The position numbers were made by a program, and so were the translations under genes. Below, piece by piece: positions 24,000-35,585 of a DNA stretch of 64,000 nucleotides (positions within the stretch are counted from its first letter, which is position 1; each line of letters begins with the position of its first letter). Location: positions 11,346,001-11,410,000 of the forward strand of contig NC_068569.1 in the NCBI RefSeq assembly GCF_025698545.1, given 5' to 3'. Source of the DNA: Gossypium raimondii (Eukaryota; Streptophyta; Magnoliopsida; Malvales; Malvaceae). The notes under the pieces are model-generated. The model was not told the DNA's origin and did no database searches. It worked only from the letters and a program-made list of their open reading frames with translations.

Positions 24000-25216
24000 A
24001 GGCTGACGGTTGACTGCCCCATATGGTCAATTCGTTAAGGAGACTGGCTGGAATATCGTAACCGTGTAAAATCTTGTCTGCTATTAACCGGCGGCTAAAT
24101 GTTTAGAGATTTTTAATTATACTATAATTACTGCAGCAGCTTCCCATGTCTGTGTGAAGCAAGAAGAGGTCAAATAATTATAAAGAACCAATCTTTTCTT
24201 TTTTGTTGATTTTATTCCTTTAAAAATAATATCTAACAAGTTTTAAATTGCATGCATAAAAGGGAAATAGACCCTTCTAGAAGACTTACGTATGTCATTA
24301 ATATATGACAAATTTAATTTTTATAATAACCTAGGTTTAAAATTATGAAATAAAACTAGATTATTCAAAAACTTTGAATGAAAAATCTAGAATATTCAAA
24401 ATCATCTTATATTACTTATTTATTTGACCTTAATATTTTGGAGGGGTTGGAATGAAAGTTCGTATTGTTAATGGTTTATTTGCAAGGGAAGTTTCCTTAT
24501 TAGAACAGGAAATCCATGCTAGACAAAAAATTTGAAGCAGCTGACATGATACTTCTCCCATTGAAATCTTTGGGGGAAATTAAATAATCTCAAAATTTGA
24601 AGATTATTTCACATATTGTGTGCTCAGATGGGTTGGATTAAATTGATTTCAGATCAAGTTTATACTGAAAATGTGAATTATTTTTACTATAAGGATTAGT
24701 CCTTTTTTTTATATACAGATATAACTAATAATAACAAACTAGCAGTAGCACCAGTTGCACTGACTTGTAATAAACTTATCTAAGGGCCTTACGACTGGTT
24801 TAGTATGAAATCGAACCAAAACTCTGGGCTCAAGAAATGGTTAACCCACCAAATCTCAAGGCCCTTTAATATCAATCCCGGCCTCCCATTTGAAAATAGA
24901 GGCTGAACCTGAAGACGTTATCCAAACCCAGTGCCTGCAAATATCAAACAATTTGTATGTAGTAGAGAATTCTACAACTATCTCTTCTTAATTCTCTTCT
25001 TTGTGGCTCTCTCTGCTTCTCGTTCTTTCGTTTTTCTCTTTTGTGTGTGCTCTTCCTCCGCATCCAAGTTTCTCTCTGAGCCAGGCTCTTTACACTTATG
25101 TTATTCTGATAGTACCACCACTTTTGGTTACTGAAATGCGGGCATCTCAAGTGTGTTATTATTATTTGTTAAGTTTATAAGTCCTGAGTTTGATTCTTTG
25201 GGCTGAATGAGCCTCC
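24000..25216 (+). promoter_or_regulatory. Upstream region and leader of the NUMOD3 gene
   Basis: No coding gene is supported. From about 24980 the + strand becomes CT-rich (repeated CTCTTC/CTCTCTG), typical of a plant 5' leader, and leads to the ATG at 25217. Short open frames at 24931-25134 are not supported. Confidence 0.35.
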
Positions 25217-28200
25217 ATGCCTTTACTAGGTACACTTTTTTTTTTTTCCCCATTGTTTTGCTTTGGTTTCCATAGATTTTATTGCTTCTGAAAGTTCATA
25301 AGAAGAAAAATTTCAGATTTTTGTTGTCGTGTTCAGCTTCAATTTGAATTTTTGGAATTTGTATGGATTTTGTGTGGTTAGGGTGTTAATGATTTTTCTT
25401 GTTATTATTTGCCCCTGTTCTGGTTCACTTCATCTGAATAAATATGGATTGTTTTTCTTGTGTTTATGATTTTTTTTCACCAGCTTTCTGCTGAGAATTA
25501 ACTACGAGCATCTTTATTGTGCTTGACTGCGTGAATAGATATTGCCAGCGCTCAACCTTCCTTGCAAGGTCCTCTGGTTCCAGTGAGGGTTCAAACCCTT
25601 TTTCATGGCCAACTGTTATCAAATCCATGGAAATCCTCTAAATTGCCAAAAAGGGTCAATTTTAGTGTGGGACACCTGGAGAATCCAAGTGGAAGACTTC
25701 AGATTAGGGCTGTTGCCACCCTTGAACCCAAGTGCTCTGTTCCAAAAGAAGACGAACATAATAAATCACAGCTTGGTGGTGATTCAAGTCCTTCGTCAAC
25801 TCGGCTTGAATCCTTGAAGTCCGGAGATTCAGATGAAGAACCGGACGAAAGAGAAAAGTTAAGACGGATGAGAATTTCTAAAGCAAATAAAGGAAACACA
25901 CCATGGAATAAAGGCAGGAAGCACAGTGCCGGTAAATGACCTGGGTTCTTTGATCAGTCCCTTTCTATTTTAATTAGTGCATTCTTGACTTGTTACCATA
26001 AATGCATATATATTTCTCTGCAGAGACCCTTCAGCGGATAAGGGAGAGAACAAGGCTTGCAATGCAGAATCCTAAGGTGATGTCATGTAAGAATTTTTTA
26101 TGTTATCACAGGGATTGAACTTTGTATGTTTTATTTGCGTAGCATGAAACCAAATATATCGGGAAACCCTTTTCCGGCAATTAGGTTATTATCTGGTACT
26201 TTTTAATTAACTGGTTCAAGCAATTCCTTTTACCATCATAATCCCATTATGGATGGATAATGGACTAATATCCATTTGGTTTGTGGACGCTAGTTAAGCA
26301 TAGAAACCAAAAGTAAACAATTGAATTTGAATCTGAAGTTCATTTCAGTTAGACCTATACTCCTAGAAGGCCCCTTCCATGTTTTTATTTTGTATGTTCT
26401 ATGACTGCAATATTTCATTATAGATTTAAGAAGTGACATGAAACCTCCATAGCATAAAAGGGCTAGTTGCTGTAATTTTTCATCTTCCTTTAGCAGCTAA
26501 GTTGTTTGAAAGTCGGTTGCTTGTTTACATTGTGGAATTGGGAATGTTTCTTTCTAATGACTTTATCATTTAGATCGTTTCTCGGGTAATATTTTCTGGT
26601 AAAACAAGGTAACCTTTGAGGAGAAAGCATTTCAAATAACTTTTCATTTTCTATAAAGAAAGGGAAACGAGCTACTTGAATGGGAGATTAATTGTGCTAT
26701 CTTTTGTGTACTGAGATTACCTTACACAACTTGATATTTTCTTGATCGTATATCATCATATATAGTTGCTTCAGAGTTTCTTACACTAATGAAAATTTCA
26801 CAATGCAGGTCAGAATGAAGTTGGTTAACCTTGGACATACTCAGAGGTGGGTACTTTGTTACTATGGTTTTGCTTTTTTTGATCTTCCTCTATTAGTTCT
26901 TGTCACTCCAGTCATTCAGAGTTCTGATACTATATATCAAACTTCTAAAAGTTCTTTATGCATTTTTCTACCTTGTTAATATTTCATCATGATGATCCTA
27001 CAGCAAAGAGACGAGAGAAAAAATTGGAACTGGAGTACGAATGGGATGGGAAAAGCGGCGTGAGAAGTTGATGGTGCAGGAAACTTGCCATTTTGAGTGG
27101 ATGAACTTGATTGCTGAAGCTTCCAGGAAAGGCTATCTTGGTGAGGAAGAGCTTCAGTGGGATTCATACAAGGTGCTAGATGAGCAATTGGTGAAGGAGT
27201 GGTTGGAAAGTGTTGAGCAAAGGAAAACGATGCCTAGACCAAAAGGTAGCAAGAGAGCACCAAAATCACTTGAACAAAGAAGGAAAATTGCAGCAGCCAT
27301 TGCAGCCAAATGGGCTGATCCTGTAAGTGCCTTGCATGGCTTTTTTGCCTTCAGCAGTGAAATTATGGCATTGATAAAAATCAGAATTTTTTGGACTTGA
27401 GTGTAAAATTGATATAATTGACACCCAAGTCTCGACCCTCTCGACCTTATGAAATATTAGTTCGTTGGATTCAATATGAACTCCATTTTTTAGCTAACCT
27501 TGGTTCCCCTCACCACCATGTAGCCACCTTCAGTTAACTGAATTGTTATGGACTGTAAGAATACCTAAAATCGACTCAATACAGCTGATGCAGTTCATAC
27601 TGATTTTAAAGCTGACAAGATATCCTTATAGCTTTGCATCTGAATTTTGGTTTTCATTTACTGCTATTTCCTGAATAGGATTACCGTGAGAGAGTTTGCT
27701 CTGGCTTGGCAAAATTTCATGGCGTTTCAGATGGAGCTGAAAGAAAACCGAAGAGGAAGCCAACAACTAGTTCCCAGTCTAGGCAGAGTCCTTCAAAGAA
27801 GAAAGCTAATGAAACTAACTATTCTACTACTAGTGAGACTATAAGCCCAATCGAGCGGTTAAGGATGCGTAGAAGAAATAAACCACTTTATATGGATCCT
27901 ATGGCAAGTTCCAAGCTTGAGATGTTAAAGAACATCAGAGCACAAAGAGCTGCTGAAGAATTGAAGAAAACTGAAGCTGTTGAACAAGCAAGGTTAGTCT
28001 TTGCTTATATTCTTCAAGTATATAACATGAGGACTAGCTACGTTACCATGCATCATTCTATAGGTTGCTAAGTCACTGCATAACTTAATGATCACATGTG
28101 TGACACTGCAGACTTTTAATTGCTGAAGCTGAGAAGGCTGCAAAAGCCCTTGAGATTGCTGCAATGAAGAGCCCTGTTGCTCAAGCTTCACTCATTGAAA

Positions 28201-28700
28201 CCAGAAAGCTTATAGCAGAAGCAATTCAATCAATCGAATCAATAGAGGGAGGATGTGTTACATCCAATGAGAATGGTGGATATATTTCTGTTGATTCAGC
28301 CGAACCAGTTGGTCAGGTTGAGAAGAAAATGCAGTCAGAAAAAAGTACTTTGAGTCAATCCGACCAGAAGGAAGTGAATGGGAACCAATTCCTTTCATTA
28401 AGTAAGAACGAGGATTTCAATTTCCATAACTTCATGTTCCCAAGGATAGTGAACGGTGACAGTGATGAGCAACTTACTTCTCCAGGCTTGAATAATTATA
28501 GCTTATCAACGCTTGACTTTCAAAGTTTGATTAAGGAGTCTGATTCACCAAAGCAATTCAACCAGTTGGAAACAAATAGGATTATCAATGGAACCAAAGT
28601 TGAGCTGAAGGACAATAACGTGGCTTCTAAAGCAGTTGCTGCTGTAACCAAGAAATGGGTCCATGGTAGGCTTGTTGAAGTGATTGAAGAAGCTTCATAA
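25217..28700 (+). CDS. NUMOD3-motif protein, probably plastid-targeted
   Basis: I read seven coding exons: 25217-25229, 25539-25931, 26024-26076, 26809-26846, 27004-27322, 27679-27992 and 28112-28700. All introns are GT-AG. The total is 1719 nt, or 572 residues. Exon 1 gives only MPLL plus one base, and the next exon continues DIASAQPSLQ. The first 60 residues are basic and hydroxylated and reach IRAVATLE, resembling a chloroplast transit peptide. NUMOD3-type DNA-binding motifs follow: SKANKGNTPWNKGRKHS at about 118-134, a second around SKETREKIG (166-174), and a third, PKGSKRAPKSLEQRRKI, at about 240-285. A Lys/Ala/Glu-rich coiled-coil stretch follows at about 350-430. The tail is polar and ends HGRLVEVIEEAS. 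By family knowledge NUMOD3 occurs in homing endonucleases; here no nuclease domain is present. Plastid nucleic-acid binding is inference. Arabidopsis has similar proteins of unclear function. Confidence 0.85.
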
Positions 28701-30587
28701 ATATCATCAACTAAGACAGGGATCTTCATCTGAGCATCTTGAATATATTGAGCGATATACTGCAAATGTATTATTACGCGAGAGAGTCCAACAAGCTTTC
28801 AAGAATCGGCTCAGGTAATGCCACTGCCTTGGTGGAGTGGATACCCTATTATCAGCTATATATATATTTACTGTTTGAAATTTACTCTGTTGTCAGCCTA
28901 TATTTGACATTTGCAGTAGGCTAAAAGCTTTTGTTTATTACTGCGGCACTTGAAGCACAGATGTATATTTCAGTACTTTATTCAAATTCTAATATTAAAT
29001 TAGTCTTAGAAAAGGTAATACTGCCTAATCTGTTACAATTATGAGTGTTGTGAACTTGAATTTGTAGGTTTCGAGTTTCTATGGCAATCTGTACTGTTTA
29101 TATGCACATTCTCAAAGGCTGCCTGTTATGCAGGATTTATTGCATGGGAACATGGACCAGGAAAATGAAATTACAACTTATAAAGGGGATGATAGAACCC
29201 TTTTTTTCCCCCCAAATATAAACCATGGTAGTGTTTGTTTTTTAATACAAGCGCAGCTTCACTTGTTACAGTCAAGGTGGGTCTTCACTTGGGAATCGAT
29301 CTTTTTCTCCACCTCTTTCTTCCTGATCTTTTTTAACTTCTTTCCCTTTCTTGATATCTCGTTCCACTTCCTCCTCCTACCAAAATTTCGGCGCCTTGTC
29401 ATAAATACGTCCCACAACTAACGACTGTTATTTAACAAGGTTTGGTAGATTAATAAAAGCATAAATAGAATAAAGGGACTTACCTGGATCTTTTCATTAA
29501 TAGGCCGCCATGGACAGCAGCTCGGTCTGATCTTTTGAGGGTAAAGAATTGCAATCCACCTTGTTCCTGCTTCTGCTTCCGCACCTCTCTCCACCATCTA
29601 CTATTAGCCCCAAGCCTCCCTTCATTTACTATAATTACAAATTTCCTCAACCTCAAAACTTGTTTCCTCCTACCCCTGCCATATTTGCATCTTTTTAACT
29701 CTCAATGTTCCAATAACTCATTGCCCCACGTGCAAAGTCAGACGTTATGTCACGTTTTATGCTTTGCTACGCGGCTCTCTCTCTCCCTCTTTCCGAGGTG
29801 GTGCGGGGCGGTAGAAAATATTTTGAAATGTCGTTGATAAAAACCATTAATATGGTTAATCAAGGATAAGGTAGCATTGCTGAAGCACTAACTGAATTAA
29901 TGAAAAGAAAAGAGAAGAAAAAAAATCAATAATTAACATGCGTTGATCCAAAGACGTGGATGGAGTATTATAGAAGACTTGGGAGAAGGAAGTAGGGTCG
30001 ACAGAGAATGTGTTAGACGATGTCCCGATGCATGTGTATGGGGTTTGGAGAGATATTCAAGGGGAATACTTGTAGTATCTTCATTTGATTGATAGGTTAT
30101 CATTTGATGTAAATCTTTCTTTAGGCTTACTATGTGACTTAATGTGATAGAGTAATAGGGTATATTATTGACAGGAGCCACAACATTTCTAATGTTCGAA
30201 TCCATCAGTTTAGCAAAAACCTTCGTAAAGATTGGTTCCTTACGGTATTTAGGAAATTTAAATTCAAGTTAGCTTTACTTCATTCAGCTACCTGCTGAGT
30301 ACGTTCTTACCTGTGATCAGTTTTCCACTGGTAACAGTATTTATAATTTAATTAATTGATAAAAGTATTTTTAGTTAATTAGTTGATGTTTTAGTAAAGT
30401 AAAAATCAATGTCTATATATTGAACATTAGTATATATATATAGGGAGGTGTAAAATCCACATTAAAGCAGCTCAGATTCATAAAAAGAAACAGCACTGAA
30501 TATCTATTCCAATACATTGAAAAAGGTATATATGTTTTGGTTTGAATGTAGAACATGTCTTTAGGAGTTGGTAGAGCTAAAACCTGG
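28701..30587. other. Spacer between convergent genes
   Basis: Holds the 3' UTRs of the NUMOD3 gene (+) and of RPT1 (-). The open frames at 29128-29421, 29535-29837 and 29933-30205 (-) show no motif or splice context. No RNA gene was recognised. Confidence 0.4.
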
Positions 30588-33500
30588 TTAATTGTAAACC
30601 ATGTATTTGGGAGTTGCACTGAACTTTTGATAACCTTTGATCACTTTGTTCACAGCATCAAGGAAGTCTTTCTCTGTCACAGTTTTTCTCCGAGCCCGAA
30701 TGGCATACATTCCAGCCTCTGTGCACACGCTTCTTATGTCAGCTCCTGCAGGAGGACAAAAACCATAAAATCTCAAGACCACTACGAGTTCAACAAAAGT
30801 TGATAAGTAAAATAAAATAAAACAAAGAACACCAAAAGATGACCCTACCAGTGGAATTAGGACAAAGCCTGGCTAAAAGCTCAAATCTAATGTCACGCTC
30901 ACAATTCATTGTTCTTGTGTGAATTTTGAAAATTTGTGTCCGACTCTCCAAATCAGGAAGACCAAACTCGACCTTGCGATCCAGACGTCCAGGACGTAAT
31001 AATGCAGGATCTAGTGTGTCTGGCCTGAAAAAAGAAGAAGACCAAAATGGCAAAAAAATCATATTCTCTATATATTCAAACACTTGTACAATTAATCAAA
31101 TAAAACCTTCAGCGAAGATTATTAGCTTAAATCCTGGTTGGAATGGAGTAAAGATGCAAATATTTCTGAATGTTTCACAAAACAAAAAGATGCGAACAGA
31201 GGTGAAATTATAGGTTGCAACTTTAACCTGTTTGTTGCCATCAGGACTTTGATGTTTCCACGAGCATCAAAGCCATCAAGCTGGTTCACAATCTCAAGCA
31301 TAGTACGCTGAACCTCATTGTCTCCCCCCACACCATCATCAAAGCGTGCACCCCCGATGGCATCAACTTCATCAAAGAACACAATGCACGCTTTCTTTGA
31401 ACGTGCCATCTGCAGCAGATAACATCATTGTTTACTATTGGCAAAAGGGAAAGGTAATCTATAATAACTCCAACGGATAACTTAAACAATGAAACTTAGC
31501 AGGTTATAACCTGAAACAACTCTCGAACCATTCTAGCTCCTTCACCAACATACTTCTGAACCAGCTCACTTCCAATAACACGAATGAAGCAAGCATCAGT
31601 TCTGTTTGCAACAGCTCTAGCAAGAAGTGTCTTGCCAGTTCCAGGAGGACCATAGCAAAGAACACCCTTAGGAGGATCAATTCCAAGCTTCACAAATTTC
31701 TCTGGATGAAGCATGGGTAATTCAACAACCTAAAAGAACCAAGCTCATCAATCAATACATGTTGGACCTTAATTCTAAATTACAATAAAAGTACAAATAA
31801 TAGTTTTCTATGTGTGCTTGTTGTATATATTAACATAAAGAAGACCATACATACCTCTCGCATCTTTTCAATCTGTTCCTTACATCCACCAACATCATTA
31901 TATGTCACATCTGGTTTCTCTTCCACTGTCATCATGGTCACACTTGGGTCAATTTTAGGAGGCAAGGGAATCTGTATCTGATATTTATTGCGGTCAACCC
32001 TGCGAAGGCACAAGAACAGTCAACTAATCGGTAATGAGAACAAAGATAAACATATACATGTACGTAAAAAAAACAGAGTTCTCTTCCAGAAAGAAAATTG
32101 AAGGTAAAAGTGAAATATCATAAAAGCATGACAATTAAAATTTACGGCTATTTTTTTAGGAAAAAAAAACTTATTAGCACTACAAAATGAGATGAGGATA
32201 TGTAAAATAAACTAGGTGGCAATGACTGTATGATTATCACTCCTGGTTACAGCACTTGGCACCATGAAATCTAGAAAAAGGTTACAATCAGGGAAAACTA
32301 ATAATGGTTCAAAATAAATCAAATCCGGGGTTGGAGTTGTCTTGGGGTTTTCTATGTGCACCCTATTAGTGGAAACAAACAAGTAACCCAGAAAGCTAAA
32401 AAGGTTACAAAAAGAGGCAACAAAAAAAGGCAGAGGTGAAATAAATTTATAGGATGCAAAACCTTAGGTAACATGTAAACTGTGAAATACACATGCACAG
32501 TAACAAGAATTCATGCCTGAAATCTTTTAGTACCAAATAGAAAACTTACCCAACACGCATGCCTTCTTCTATATCAGTGGGGGAAACTTTGTCGCCCAGC
32601 CCAACAACAAACTGCATTAGACACCATATGAATATCGGACAAAGAAAAATCAAGTCAATGTCCATTTTCTGACAATGAAGCAATTTAACTTAGAATATAC
32701 AAGTTCAATCACCCAAATTGGTAAACATGAAACTTGGAGTCTTAAATTACATACCTTAGCAATTTGCTTAACATTGATAACATACTTAGCATCTTCTGTG
32801 TTTGGATTAATTATCTTTGTGCATCTTGCCACCTAGATGAAAAATGCGAAATGACTCAAAACAAGTAACATGAATACACATTTTTTTCCCTTTTAGTAAA
32901 AATAAAAACCTGAAGTGGTTGCTCCTCCTGCATCATTTGCTTGTCAGAGACAAGGTCCCACTGGCTGGGTGCAGCTAACCCAGTGTCTGACTCCTTGATG
33001 CCTATTTTACAATGTATACCAGCATATTAAACAGGAATACATTAAGAACAGACCTAACTTATAACAAATTAGTTAATAGTGGCAAATAAATAATACTTTG
33101 AAATTTGACATTTGGGTGACTGACTAAATAATTTAAGTTTAGGATAACTCAATAGCTTAGTGTGACAATAACAGCTAATGCTATAGAGAGAAAGCAAAAC
33201 GAAAGGTTGAGAGATTGTACAAATGTGCCAATGGCATTAGGGAAGCTTTTCCAATTCAAAACTGGTTAGATACTGCAAATTATGGAATTTAGAGACAAGA
33301 AGGTTGTATATTTCCCAGGCAGCTAGCTTACAATTGATCTACATTAACCGTTTGCGCAGATTATTACATGGAAATATAAACTACTATAACATTTATAGAC
33401 CCCCCCTTTTTTTTTTCTTTTCGGGCAAAGATGCATATAGTACACAGAAATGTATCTTATTGCATTCAAGATGCTGTAAAGAAAAACATAAAAAACAAGC

Positions 33501-34061
33501 CAAAATATATGCCTAAACATAATCCTATGTCTAACTCCAAATAATAAGTGAAAAAAGAAAAATAAAGCCAGCAAATGGATTCGTAAACATAAGCACTAGA
33601 AAAAGTAGAAACACATACCACATAAATCGTTTACTTTCTTTGCCATCTCCTTGATCTCCTTTTCAACTTTCTTTATGCTGGTTGAATAAGGTCCTAATCC
33701 CTGCCAGGAAAAAAAAAGGAGTTTCTATTATAGCTGCCCAAAAATCAATACAGATAAAAACTAAAAAAAAAAAAAAAAAGGAAAGATCAAAGATGTCTTA
33801 TTTATAAACCCTAGAAATTGAGGTTAATGTTGGGAGAATATCTCAAAACAACAGGTAAAAAACTAAATTAAATGATCAAACGCCACTAAGCAAAGTTCAA
33901 CAACTGAAATAGATCTAACAGGTGAATTAAAGAAGAAAAATGATAGAAGGGGGGGGGGGAATAGAGGTAATCACATAGGTTTTGAGAAGGGCGATATCAT
34001 CTTCGTCGAGAGGTCGTGGGTTTTTCTCGTCCTTGATCTCGTCTTCTGGTTCTGGTGCCAT
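30588..34061 (-). CDS. RPT1: 26S proteasome regulatory ATPase subunit RPT1 (subunit 7)
   Basis: Ten coding exons, in gene order: 34061-33975, 33700-33619, 33001-32910, 32832-32755, 32611-32550, 31999-31855, 31729-31511, 31409-31228, 31024-30849 and 30745-30588. All have GT-AG borders. The sum is 1281 nt, giving 426 residues, the length I know for plant RPT1. The N-terminus [20 protein letters not shown] is acidic, followed by a coiled-coil and OB-fold region. The AAA module has Walker A GPPGTGKT at 209-216, Walker B IVFFDE at 264-269, and the arginine-finger region near [10 protein letters not shown]. The protein ends KYMVYN. It forms part of the hexameric ATPase ring of the 19S particle that unfolds ubiquitinated proteins in cytosol and nucleus. 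All key residues are intact and nothing suggests decay. The intron at 32612-32754 is among the smallest; the one upstream of exon 6 (32000-32549) is among the longer ones. Confidence 0.97.
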
Positions 34062-34234
34062 CTTTGGATCTCTCTTTTTCTTCTACCTCTTTGCTTCACC
34101 AGAGAAATCAGAAACTGAGAAAAAAGAAAGTAGACTAAAAATACCACTAAAATACTTGCGGTTCTATTTCTGAATTTAAGTTGTATGTAAAATAAAATAT
34201 ATAATATATTTATATATGAGAAATTATTTTATCT

Positions 34235-34556
34235 ACCTATTCAGGATATCATGCTCTTTTCCCAATTATTTAATAATATTTTAATAATTTTTACATGTTA
34301 TCAACATATAATTTTAGTAAATTTTTTATCAAGCTTAAACTCCGAATTTCAAATCCGAAGCTTAAACTCTAAATCTTAAATCTCGAACCTTAAATCTTAA
34401 ATCCTGAACGGATTCAGAGTTTAATGTTTAGAGTTTAGATTCAAGTTTGAATTCAAGATAAAAAATTATCAATATTATGTGACAATAACATAAAAATTAT
34501 TGAAATATTATTAAATAATTAGGAATGGGCCATGAATAATATGATAGGAGGGTCCA
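34235..34556. mobile_element. MITE with long inverted repeats and a telomere-like core
   Basis: The arms around 34235-34320 and 34470-34556 are inverted copies; for example CCAATTATTTAATAATATTTTAATAATTTTTA pairs with TAAAAATTATTGAAATATTATTAAATAATTAGG. The core at 34330-34440 holds repeats of the form TTAAACTCTAAATCTTAAAT on one side and its reverse on the other, a degenerate CCCTAAA-like pattern. No coding sequence. It lies just upstream of the RPT1 start. Confidence 0.65.
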
Positions 34557-35585
34557 TAAAATATATTTTATTTATATATAATTCACTTTATACATATATA
34601 TATAAATTTACTTTTAAAATTCTTTAAAAAATTCACTTTTAAAATTACGATAGTGATAATGATATATAAAATGGACTGTGTATTTTAGTTAAAAATGCTA
34701 TATCATTCAGTTAAAACATGGTTAAAATCTTTTATTTAAAGATTAATAAATTTTGTTTTAATATATTTGTCTTTTCACATTTTTTATAAAATTTATAAAA
34801 ATAATATAAAACTAGAAATAAATTCATAAATAGTGAGACTCAATTTTATCATTTAACACACATAATTTTTATAAATATATGTGGTGTGGGCGAAAAAATT
34901 AGTTTAAGATTTAAAGTGTTAGTAAAAAGAATTTAAATTGTTTAGTAATACTTGTAAAAATTAAAAACAATAATGGGCTCACTGTATCGTAAAGTTGAAC
35001 ATGAATAAAAGGTTTATTCCAGATCGATTTTTTTATAATTATTTTGATATATTTCAAGTATTAATGTGATTCTACTTAGTAATATTTAAATTCTTTGGAG
35101 AAACTTAGTAATATTTTATCCTACTTATAGTGTATTTGAGTGCAAATCATTTATGATTGTAAGGATTTCGATTCATGGGTGCCACTTGAACTGTCCATGA
35201 GCCGACAACTTATAAAAGGAGTTTGCTCCATGGGGCGACCTGGCCCGATGAATAAAATGATTCAAAAATATTTTTATTTATATTTGATTATAAAAATATA
35301 TAAATGCATATAAATTATATAATGTGTTATTTTATTATTTTCAAACAATAATATGTGCTTTTTGAGCAGACCTGGCCGGGCTTAGTCTCAGGCCTGGAAT
35401 TTTTTAAAATCGGACCGGGCACTTAACTGCCCCTGGTAGTACTGTATTGCAACATAATACAAAATGCAGGGCTAGCTTGAAACTGGAGCTAAAGCTAGGG
35501 TGGAATTTATATAGTAATCTTGCAATCAAATAAAAACACTCAACATGATTACATTCAAAATGCGAGGCTACTACAGTACAGCAAT
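34557..35585. other. AT-rich spacer, possibly with an old hAT-like remnant
   Basis: No gene. Near 35185-35440 GGCCCG/CGGGC-containing patches (ACCTGGCCCGATG and ACCTGGCCGGGCTTAG) resemble the ends of the hAT-like element at 43321-43955, but too diverged to define borders. The 3' UTR of the SRF gene lies next to 35586. Confidence 0.35.
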
